From positions 124,001-188,000 of the forward strand of contig JALEFZ010000059.1 in assembly GCA_022760475.1 (NCBI GenBank): DNA of 64,000 bases, in the 5' to 3' direction. Under the pieces are notes generated by a model. It ran no database searches. It worked only from the letters and a program-made list of their open reading frames with translations, and was not told the origin of the DNA. Below, piece after piece: positions 34,103 to 41,928 of this stretch. The DNA comes from Bacteroidia bacterium. GTDB lineage: Bacteria; Bacteroidota; Bacteroidia; J057. How positions within the stretch are numbered: the stretch's first letter is position 1; every line of letters begins with the position of its first letter. The translations under genes were made by a program, and so were the position numbers.

Positions 34103-36973
34103 TTAGAAGTTGACAACATCCTTGGCCTTAAGCTCTACGACTTCCCCAATCTCCTTCAATTTTTCCAAATTCATTCGAGATTTGTCCCCATAAATGGTAA
34201 TGATCATGGGCTTCCCTGCAATATTTTCCTTGTGAAATTGCTCAATATCAGCCATTTCCAAGTTTGCGTATTTATCATAGGAATTTGTATTGGGGTCTTC
34301 ATCGAATCCCAACTCTTTGTAATATTTGTAAGTCCCGGTGATTGATTTGAAATCAGGAAAATTGGTGATGGTCTTCAATTGAAGGCTAGATTTCAAACTA
34401 GGGACCCTTTCCGGCTTGGAAGGCATGTTTTTGATCAGGTCTACCATTACTTCAATCGCCTCATTGGTTTTATCTCCTTGACAACCAATGTAAGTCATTA
34501 GCCTTCCTCTCTCACTCACCTGGCTATTGGGATAGTATCGCCCCCATGCAGAGTAGGCCAAAGACCTGTATTCTCTTATTTCTTGTAATACCAAGCCTGA
34601 AAATCCTCCACCAAAATACTCGTTGAAGGCACTTAGCTTATGATGATCCTCTAGTTCAAATTTTTCTCCTTGAACATGAAAGTAAATCTGGCTTTGAACA
34701 GCTTTTTTACTATGTACGAGATAAATCTTGTTTTTCTCAGGAGTCTTTTTGGGAAGAATAATTTTTGCTTCTTCCTTGGGACTTGAAGACAGTTTGAGAT
34801 TTTCTCTCAAAGATCTGGTCAAGGACTCAAGGTCTTTATTACCAGTAAAGTTGATTTCTGCCTTATAGTTGGTGCATAAATCCTTGTAGGAATTGATCCA
34901 GGCATCCAGGTCTGCAGCTTTGATGTCTTTGACGCTAAGTCTGGCTTTCTCTTCACTTTTTTCCCCCTCAATGGCATAATAAAATAAAGACCTACCCATG
35001 AAACTACGGTCTGTTTTTTCGACTTTTCGGCCAGTTGAAGCCTCATTGACTACCAACTTTAGGCTTTTCTCATCAGCCTTGGGATCAGTAAGCATCAGGT
35101 TGACCAACTTGAGTGCTTTATCAAAGTTTTTGAGGTTACCACTCAATTCAAAGACGGTCTCGTTTGAATTGGTATAGATGAAATATTCACAGCCCAAGCT
35201 CGCGAAGGCTTGTCTAATCCCCTTAGAATCATACTTCCCAGCTCCTGCATAATATATCAGGTCAACAACATTCGCCAGTTTCGGATCATGGTAAGTACCT
35301 TTCTTGAATTTAATATCAAGGGAAAAAAGCTCATTTATGGGGTTGTTTACAGCAATTACCTCATGTCCTCCAGGAAGTGTGGCCATGGCCATGTCGTTCT
35401 GAAAGTCTAAAAAGCGTGGGCTGAATTCCATCGAACCTAGTTTGGCGAAGGAAGCAGAATAGGGGGAAGAACCTTTCTGGTCGGTGATTACAGGTTTGTA
35501 AGGTGGTTTTTCAAGTTTTTCCGGCTTTTTCAGGCCTGTCCTTGAGATCAACTCGGCTCGTTCTTCTCCCAGGTATTTTTGGGCAGCCTGCATGACTTCT
35601 TCCTTACTGACTGAACGGATTTTTGCAGGATAATCCAGGTATTCCTCCCAACTCATACCCTGATTGAATGCATTACCAATGGAGATTCCCCGGGAAGTGA
35701 GGTTTTCAAGTCCACCTTCAAAGCTATTTGCAATTTCATTTTTGGCCGCGGCAAACATCTCGTCACTTATTTGACCCATTTTCACCTGCTCGATGGCTTC
35801 TTCTACCAATTCTGCGGCCTTGTTTAGCGAACCCGTCAACTTGGGGACGTAGAAGATCAAAAATCCACCAGCGTCATTGTATTGCTGTGAAAATGCCCCC
35901 ATGGCCATCACTTTGCCATCCAATTGTAACTGATTGAGCAAGCCCGTCTCAGAATTATTGAAGAGAATATAATCGCAGACATCGAGCGCATACCTATCCC
36001 TGTGGCCTAATGGAACCGTTTGCCAGCCCATGAAAGCGGCTTTAATAGGAGTCATTCGAACTTTTTCGACCTCTGAAACTACCGGAGCAAGTTGTTCCAA
36101 ATTGGGCTTTGGCGCCTTGCCTTTTTTTAAGTCTTTAAAGCTCTCGGCAATCAAAGGTTTGACATCTGCTGCTTTAAAATTACCTGTGAGGATCAATGCC
36201 ATATTACCCGCCACATAATTTCTGTTATAAAACTCATACATCTTGGTCAATGAAGGTTTTTTCAGGTGCTCGGTTTTGCCAAGTACTGACCATTGACCAT
36301 AAGGAAGATTGGGAAAGAGATTTGCATTTAACCTTTCGATGATCTTTCTTCCCATGTTGTCCATGGCTCTATTCTTTTCTTCATAAACTACCTCCAGTTC
36401 TGACTGAAATGACCTAAAAATGGGATCTTGAAAACGGTTTGCGTACAAGTCCAGCCATTTTTCAACTTCATGGGCAGGGAATGAATTATGGTAAAAGGTC
36501 ATCTCATAATTGGTGAAGGCATTGATACCTGTCCCACCAATACTTTTGAGGAGCTTATCGAATTCGTTCGGAAGTCCGTAATTCGAGGCTTTAATGGCTT
36601 GCTGGTTAATGGTTTTCTGAATAGTTATTTGTTCCTCTGGATCATCAGTATTCGCCAACTGGTCATATAGGACATTGATGGAATCAAGGTGAACCCTTTC
36701 CTTTTCAAAATCCTTGGTTCCCATGGTCTGGGTACCCTTAAAAAGCAAATGCTCCAGGTAGTGAGCCATTCCCGTAGCTTCGGGGAATTCGTGTTTGGCA
36801 CCAGCATTCACCATGACAGCACCAAAAACCCTTGTAGCTGTACTATCTTCATTAAGAAATATGGTCAAGCCGTTATCCAATTGGTAGGACTGAACTTTCA
36901 ATAGAGGATTTTCCTGCGCCCAAACAAGCTGAGCAAAGAAAACTATACAAAAGAATATCAATCTCGTTTTCAT
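34103..36973 (-). CDS. M16-family zinc metalloprotease, exported
   Basis: 956 residues from the ATG at 36973, which starts a signal peptide (MKTRLIFFCIVFFAQLVWAQ); the longer start is rejected. The N-terminal M16 domain carries the inverted zinc motif H-x2-E-H in GMAHYLEHLLFKG (about residues 67-79), and the downstream glutamate is in ELEVVYEEKNRAMDN. Three further M16 domains follow, without the zinc motif, as in full-length pitrilysin-type enzymes. The product is probably periplasmic and degrades peptides, perhaps signal peptides or oligopeptides. It is a single gene after an OmpA-like gene. Confidence 0.95.
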   Translation of the reverse strand: MKTRLIFFCIVFFAQLVWAQENPLLKVQSYQLDNGLTIFLNEDSTATRVFGAVMVNAGAKHEFPEATGMAHYLEHLLFKGTQTMGTKDFEKERVHLDSINVLYDQLANTDDPEEQITIQKTINQQAIKASNYGLPNEFDKLLKSIGGTGINAFTNYEMTFYHNSFPAHEVEKWLDLYANRFQDPIFRSFQSELEVVYEEKNRAMDNMGRKIIERLNANLFPNLPYGQWSVLGKTEHLKKPSLTKMYEFYNRNYVAGNMALILTGNFKAADVKPLIAESFKDLKKGKAPKPNLEQLAPVVSEVEKVRMTPIKAAFMGWQTVPLGHRDRYALDVCDYILFNNSETGLLNQLQLDGKVMAMGAFSQQYNDAGGFLIFYVPKLTGSLNKAAELVEEAIEQVKMGQISDEMFAAAKNEIANSFEGGLENLTSRGISIGNAFNQGMSWEEYLDYPAKIRSVSKEEVMQAAQKYLGEERAELISRTGLKKPEKLEKPPYKPVITDQKGSSPYSASFAKLGSMEFSPRFLDFQNDMAMATLPGGHEVIAVNNPINELFSLDIKFKKGTYHDPKLANVVDLIYYAGAGKYDSKGIRQAFASLGCEYFIYTNSNETVFELSGNLKNFDKALKLVNLMLTDPKADEKSLKLVVNEASTGRKVEKTDRSFMGRSLFYYAIEGEKSEEKARLSVKDIKAADLDAWINSYKDLCTNYKAEINFTGNKDLESLTRSLRENLKLSSSPKEEAKIILPKKTPEKNKIYLVHSKKAVQSQIYFHVQGEKFELEDHHKLSAFNEYFGGGFSGLVLQEIREYRSLAYSAWGRYYPNSQVSERGRLMTYIGCQGDKTNEAIEVMVDLIKNMPSKPERVPSLKSSLQLKTITNFPDFKSITGTYKYYKELGFDEDPNTNSYDKYANLEMADIEQFHKENIAGKPMIITIYGDKSRMNLEKLKEIGEVVELKAKDVVNF

Positions 36974-37116
36974 ACATGTGCAGAGTTTACGGTGATGTTT
37001 AAAGTTTAGAGGCCACATCCAACTAAAGGGTTGTCTGTGAATACATTAAAAATATAAGGTATTCATAGATCCTTTCAAGGATATGGCCTCGGTATTTATC
37101 GCTTTTTTATAGATGG

Positions 37117-38610
37117 CTATGGCATGGCCTTTTTCTTCAAGCCAAGAATCCGAACTTCCACCCTCCTATTGGACGCCATCCCTTCGGGAGTATCATTGTC
37201 TACACGGGGCATTTTTTCTCCCCAGGCCCGCTTTTTAAAGTTTTCTTCCTTGATCCCAGCCTTCGCCAATTGATTGACAACTGCATTTACCCTCTTTTGC
37301 GATAGAGAAAGATTCGCCTCTATGGTGCCTTGATCGTCTGTATGTCCTTCTACTTCGATTTTAACATCTTCACCCAGACTCTTTGCCTTTGTAACAATTT
37401 TTTGGATTTCCTCGATTGCAGCCTTGTCCAAAGAAGCACTTCCAGAAGAAAACAGCAGTTGGTACTCCTTGTAGTATGAGATCAGGCTTCGCCCCTCGAT
37501 GAACAAACCTGAGTCCAGGATCCGATCGGATACATCTGCAATTGCCAATTTCAAATGATATTTCCTCCTAGGTAATACCCTTTGGCGAATCTTCAAAACC
37601 CTCGTATAGCCATCGTATCCAATGTTTGGGTTTTCATTGAGGGTATTCCTCACATGAAATCGGCCATTTACACGCTTCTCCGGATTCAGGGGAGACCCCT
37701 GGTTGATGTTGTTGATGCTGATGATGGTCTTATTGTCCGGTAGTTTGGCCATATTTTTCTTTCTTTTAAGGCCAGGACCACTGATATAAAAGGCAAAAAC
37801 ATCATCAAATTTTGAGAATACATATTCATCGTACTCCTCAGAACCGAATACAAAGTTGAATGATAGGGTGTCTGCATAAGGAATGATGTCAAACTCGATC
37901 ACACAGGCATCATAGGTTCTGTATTTGGGATCAATGATTTTATTAAGGTCGAGGTCTGTCAGATCCTTGTTTTTATGGGCATATGAACTACCACTACGAA
38001 GGTTTGGCCCCTTGGCATTTTTAATCGAGCCTGTGGTCATCAAAAGCCCTTTCTGGATTCCGATGCTATTGGTAGAGTCCTTGAAGTAGCCATAGGCCTT
38101 TGAAGACCTGGAATTATTTGCCTTAATACTTGAAGGAATTACAGTTACCCCCTCTCCTACCAAGCTCCTAACCAGCTTGACCAATGAAGGCGAATAGAAT
38201 TCAAGGGCTGAAGGAACATCTTTATTCTTGATCTCCTGTTTCTTCTTGGTCTTCTTCTGAGCATCGGCAATCTTCTTGAATAAGACCTTTTTCTGAGAAT
38301 CGGCAGCGATGCTGTCTTTTTTGTGGCTATGCTCTGCCTTAAGGGCAAAGATTTGTTCTTCGAGAGAATCTATCGACTGGGTCAGGGATTCCCCCTCTGC
38401 GGTCAAGGAGTCTACGTCTGCCTTTAGTTCCTTATTTGCAGAAGCCAGTTCCCTGTACTTTTGATTGAGTTTTTTGAGTTTCTCTTGGCTCTCTTTATTG
38501 GTAGCCTCCGCTTGTTTGAGTTTGCTGCTGCTCACACAGGATGGCAGGAGGAGAGCCATCGCCGAAAGCATGATCAGGGTCAAAAGTCTGTTTTTCATAA
38601 TTTGCTGCAT
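37117..38610 (-). CDS. Lipoprotein fusing a choice-of-anchor L domain to an OmpA peptidoglycan-binding domain
   Basis: 497 residues. SPII signal (MLSAMALLLPSC, Cys25); start at 38610 or the ATG at 38598. Residues about 30-110 form a coiled coil (EKLKKLNQKYRELAS, LTQSIDSLEEQIF). Residues about 125-360 are a choice-of-anchor L domain: GLLMTTGSIKNAKGPN, then VIEFDIIPYADTLSFNFVFG, then SEEYDEYVFSKFDDVFAF. The C-terminal OmpA domain (about 375-490) has the conserved VEGHTDDQG (D and R partner residues) and NRRVEVRI. The protein would tether a surface-like domain to peptidoglycan from a lipid anchor. Such L domains are usually on secreted proteins, so this fusion is notable. Confidence 0.9.
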   Translation of the reverse strand: MQQIMKNRLLTLIMLSAMALLLPSCVSSSKLKQAEATNKESQEKLKKLNQKYRELASANKELKADVDSLTAEGESLTQSIDSLEEQIFALKAEHSHKKDSIAADSQKKVLFKKIADAQKKTKKKQEIKNKDVPSALEFYSPSLVKLVRSLVGEGVTVIPSSIKANNSRSSKAYGYFKDSTNSIGIQKGLLMTTGSIKNAKGPNLRSGSSYAHKNKDLTDLDLNKIIDPKYRTYDACVIEFDIIPYADTLSFNFVFGSEEYDEYVFSKFDDVFAFYISGPGLKRKKNMAKLPDNKTIISINNINQGSPLNPEKRVNGRFHVRNTLNENPNIGYDGYTRVLKIRQRVLPRRKYHLKLAIADVSDRILDSGLFIEGRSLISYYKEYQLLFSSGSASLDKAAIEEIQKIVTKAKSLGEDVKIEVEGHTDDQGTIEANLSLSQKRVNAVVNQLAKAGIKEENFKKRAWGEKMPRVDNDTPEGMASNRRVEVRILGLKKKAMP

Positions 38611-38844
38611 AATCTGACTATTGTTATGGGAAAAATCTATTTTAGGCTTTTCGAATTTTCTTATTTATCGAAATAAATGAATAATTCTTCTTTGATCAAA
38701 TTTAGGGAAGTTTTATAGTCTTAATTAAAGAATGGGAATAGGTTACAGAGACTTTAGGAAAAAGCCTTGTAGGACTGAGAGGCTGTAAAAAAACCTCAGT
38801 AAAAAATTTTAGGATAAAATGTATACATATGCCCCAAATATAGC

Positions 38845-39975
38845 TTACTGGGGCACCTCTACGGCGATTACAGCTTCTCCATTTTCGATTTTTATCACAT
38901 CGCTTTCATTGTTTACGTTATAGAGAAGTGCTTCAAATTCAAGGCGAATCTTCTTGGTGGGACTGCCAAATTGGTTGGCCTCGTAGTCCTCAACTTCCTT
39001 GACCAGAAAACTGGATTGAGCGGGCTGACCTTTGAAAGGAGATGAGGTATACATTATTCCGTTTCCGTCGGTATACTTGATAATTGCTCGGCCAAAAGCG
39101 GAAGCAGCATCCTCGAGGCCATACTCCATGAATGTTACACAGCTTGGACCCGAGTGGGAATATAGCTTTCTAATAATTGTGCAGGTTTTATCCTGAAAGT
39201 GAGCGGCTAACTTCACCTCATAAATACCCTGATTTTTGTATTGATGTACCACCTCGCTTTGGTTTTCCACAGAGTTGCCATCACCTAATGACCAAATCAG
39301 GGAGCTTGGGGCTTCTGTTTCCTCAGAAAGATTGGCAGTCAGTTTGACGGTACCATCAGCCTGATATGCTATGCCAATGTCAAGCCTGCATTCCACATAA
39401 GATTCCCCGGCATTGACTTCTTCTCTTGCAAAAGCCCAGCAACCTCTACCATCTTTCAAGGAGAGGTTGACCTGATATTCTCCATCGTTCAGGTACTCAT
39501 GGACAGGCTCTGCAACAGTAGAGGTATTGCCATCTCCAAAATCCCACTCGTAGGAGAATGGCATTTTACCTCTTGAACTGGCTCGAAATTTAAATTTCCT
39601 TTGTGGTTTACTTGGATCTAGCTCTCCTACATAAAATTTTTCACCGATAGCAAGGGAGTTTGTAGAAAGAGAAGTTTGTAATGCCACGCTTGCTACGTCC
39701 CTCAACAAAAACTCAAGGCTTTCAGTATTTTGTTGGTTAAAATTTCTAAAGGCACCCGAAAAGACGCGAACCTGATCATCTCCAAGAAACATATCGGCAT
39801 CCATGTACCAATCATCAATCCCTGCCTTGATCGATTTTAAATTTCCATCTGAGGACATATTGATGTAAAAGACCGGGCTTTCTTCCGGGGGAAGGGGAAG
39901 CTCATCTCTACAGCTTACCAATAGCCATACAACAAATCCCAACAGAAATAAGCTTGTCGATGTCAATCTCCTCAT
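38845..39975 (-). CDS. PKD-domain lipoprotein
   Basis: 376 residues with an SPII signal (LLGFVVWLLVSC, Cys22). After an unrecognised segment (23-125) come two PKD beta-sandwich domains: the first around SYEWDFGDGNTS with HEYLNDGEYQVNL, and the second around LIWSLGDGNSVENQSEVVHQY. The C-terminal 100 residues are another unrecognised beta-rich part. PKD domains suggest cell-surface or extracellular protein contacts. The gene starts 1 bp after the stop of the next upstream gene, so it belongs to the sigma/membrane-protein operon. Confidence 0.82.
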   Translation of the reverse strand: MRRLTSTSLFLLGFVVWLLVSCRDELPLPPEESPVFYINMSSDGNLKSIKAGIDDWYMDADMFLGDDQVRVFSGAFRNFNQQNTESLEFLLRDVASVALQTSLSTNSLAIGEKFYVGELDPSKPQRKFKFRASSRGKMPFSYEWDFGDGNTSTVAEPVHEYLNDGEYQVNLSLKDGRGCWAFAREEVNAGESYVECRLDIGIAYQADGTVKLTANLSEETEAPSSLIWSLGDGNSVENQSEVVHQYKNQGIYEVKLAAHFQDKTCTIIRKLYSHSGPSCVTFMEYGLEDAASAFGRAIIKYTDGNGIMYTSSPFKGQPAQSSFLVKEVEDYEANQFGSPTKKIRLEFEALLYNVNNESDVIKIENGEAVIAVEVPQ

Positions 39976-39976
39976 A

Positions 39977-41269
39977 TTACCTTAAGATATATTGAAGGGT
40001 AAATCGGAATCCTCTATTTGCATCAAATTGATTGGGCTGGAAGATTTCATCTCTAGTCAAATCTCCCAGGTCATAGTGATATTGAATGCCTCCATATAGT
40101 CTCTTGCTTATGAGCAGTTTGTAGCCTACTTGCGTAGCAAGACCCCACTTTCGCATTCCATAAGAAATTCCATTCAGTCGCTCATTTTCATTAATTTGTC
40201 CACTGAAATCATTGATGAATGAAGTATTGGCGACTCCATTACTGCCCAGCAAACGCTGGATAGAAAGTCCGGCTTCCAGCTTGTGGCGGGGAAGGATAGC
40301 CTTCCCAAACCTGACAGGCACCCATAGATATGTAGCCTGATCTGGCACCCAATTCAATTGTCTTCTTTCTGAGCTGAAGCTGAAGGCTGTCCCCTCTGCA
40401 TTTAGTTCCACTCCTTGTAAGGGCATAGAGACAAAGTGAAGGCCTGTCTGTAGATAGCTACGCTTTTTAAGGGGTAACATCAGCTCTGCCCCTACAGAAA
40501 AGTCTTTAGCAATCAAATTTCTTCTTGTTGCACCCTCTGCAGGCTTTTGAATCAGGCCTGAGGCCGCTGTACCTAGGACTATACTTAGTGATGGTCTATT
40601 AGGAAAAGACAAACCAGGTTCTTGCATATCAGCAGGAGGAAGTGTGATTTCATGTCCAAAGGCCGCTTGAATGCTAGCCATATGCCCTTGTCTGAAGGCG
40701 ATTTTCCTTTTATTGATATTCATTCTAATTCCTAGAACATCATTTGTCCGCAGGGGAGTCAAGCTGTTGTCTTCAGGTGACATAGCTGTGAGAGCCAGCA
40801 CACCCTCATTATATTTTTTGAGGCCTGTTTTTTCACCTTTCCCATCGATCTTTTCATCTTTCTCTTTGATCTGACTGGAGGATGTTGGGATTTTTTTCCC
40901 TGATGATGGAAGTTGACCAGCTAGTTTGGATTCAGGTTCCTTAGTTTCAGCAACAACATTATCAAGATCATTTTCTTCCAAATCATTTATAGTAAGCTGC
41001 TCTGAAGAGGAAAGAGCGCTTGCTAAAGACGGCTTGCTTGTTTGATCCTGGTAAATCCCTGAATACTTCATGGCCACAAAGGAGCCTCCACTCAAGATGA
41101 GAAGGCCAGCTAACATCCAGAACCAAATGAAGGGGAACTTCCTGCGTTTTTCTTGCTTGTCCCACAAGTCCATTTGGGCGGAGGCTTGCTCCCAAAACTC
41201 CTCCTGATAGGGAGGAATCTGGTTTTCAAGCTTTTGCCTGATAATTCGATTCAATTTATCCTCTTCCAT
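39977..41269 (-). CDS. Envelope-spanning protein paired with ECF sigma factor (single helix plus OM-barrel-like C-terminus)
   Basis: 430 residues. A cytoplasmic N-terminus of about 45 residues (EEFWEQASAQMDLWDKQEKRRK) precedes one membrane helix (about 46-68, FPFIWFWMLAGLLILSGGSF). A disordered Ser/Glu/Lys linker follows (about 75-150). The C-terminal 230 residues show alternating aromatic strands ending in GFRFTLQYILR, as in outer-membrane beta-barrels of the PorT-like kind. The gene overlaps the ECF sigma gene by 14 bp, so anti-sigma function for the N-terminus is inferred from context. Such inner-helix plus outer-barrel proteins recur next to sigma genes in Bacteroidota. Confidence 0.75.
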   Translation of the reverse strand: MEEDKLNRIIRQKLENQIPPYQEEFWEQASAQMDLWDKQEKRRKFPFIWFWMLAGLLILSGGSFVAMKYSGIYQDQTSKPSLASALSSSEQLTINDLEENDLDNVVAETKEPESKLAGQLPSSGKKIPTSSSQIKEKDEKIDGKGEKTGLKKYNEGVLALTAMSPEDNSLTPLRTNDVLGIRMNINKRKIAFRQGHMASIQAAFGHEITLPPADMQEPGLSFPNRPSLSIVLGTAASGLIQKPAEGATRRNLIAKDFSVGAELMLPLKKRSYLQTGLHFVSMPLQGVELNAEGTAFSFSSERRQLNWVPDQATYLWVPVRFGKAILPRHKLEAGLSIQRLLGSNGVANTSFINDFSGQINENERLNGISYGMRKWGLATQVGYKLLISKRLYGGIQYHYDLGDLTRDEIFQPNQFDANRGFRFTLQYILR

Positions 41270-41849
41270 TTTCTCGAATTAAGTTTCTTTTTTTTTCGGA
41301 TGCCTTTGCATCACAATAATGACTGAGCTTTTCTTTAAGCCTTTTCCTTGCCTCGGCATAGTGCCACTTCACTGTGCCAATTTGAACGCCCAACATCTCT
41401 GCTATTTCTTTTTGCTTGTACCCATCTATTGCATAGAGATTAAAAACACTGGCAGTAACAGGAGGTAGGGAGCGGATGGCATGGTAAATGTCTTCTGCAC
41501 TGATGTGGGCTTCCTGTAAAAAATCATCCGGCAACTCTTCCTTACCATTTTCGTCTCCCAGTACAATCTTCTCATTATAACGTTTCTCCTTCTTCAATTC
41601 GTCCAAAATTGAATGGATCAGGACTTTTCTTGCCCATGCTGGGAAGGCCTGGATGTCTTTCAGCTTATCGAGGTTCTTGAGAATCTTATAGAATCCCAGG
41701 TTCAGATAAGCCATGGCATCGTCCTGACAAGTAGCATACCTCATCGCAATAGGCATCAAGATGCCATAGCATAGCTCATAGAGCTTGCTTTGGGCTTTCT
41801 TGTCTTTTTTTCGACAAGCCTTGATGAGTTTCTGCGTAATTGAGGTCAT
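41256..41849 (-). CDS. ECF-type RNA polymerase sigma factor
   Basis: 197 residues from the ATG at 41849 (a TTG 3 bp earlier is not needed). Region 2 is at about 10-85 (KAQSKLYELCYGILMPIAMRY, then AFPAWARKVLIHSILDELKK), and region 4 at about 120-178 (LPPVTASVFNLYAIDGYKQ, then the helix-turn-helix EIAEMLGVQIGTVKWHYAEAR). The acidic segment between them (KEELPDDFLQEAHIS) is a typical ECF linker. The product should direct its own regulon, probably including the downstream envelope-protein and PKD-lipoprotein genes. It begins just after the terminator of the large PKD gene. Confidence 0.9.
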   Translation of the reverse strand: MTSITQKLIKACRKKDKKAQSKLYELCYGILMPIAMRYATCQDDAMAYLNLGFYKILKNLDKLKDIQAFPAWARKVLIHSILDELKKEKRYNEKIVLGDENGKEELPDDFLQEAHISAEDIYHAIRSLPPVTASVFNLYAIDGYKQKEIAEMLGVQIGTVKWHYAEARKRLKEKLSHYCDAKASEKKRNLIRENGRG

Positions 41850-41867
41850 CAATGTAAAAAAGCAAAT

Positions 41868-41893
41868 GGAAGCAGGCCTTTGGACCTGCTTCC
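41868..41893 (-). terminator. Terminator between large PKD gene and ECF sigma gene
   Basis: A perfect 9-bp stem, GGAAGCAGG (41868-41876) with CCTGCTTCC (41885-41893), has an 8-base loop. On the minus strand a T-rich stretch with six T follows after seven bases. Confidence 0.8.
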
Positions 41894-41928
41894 TTAAAGA
41901 TTAAGGACCAACCTAAATTATATCCATT

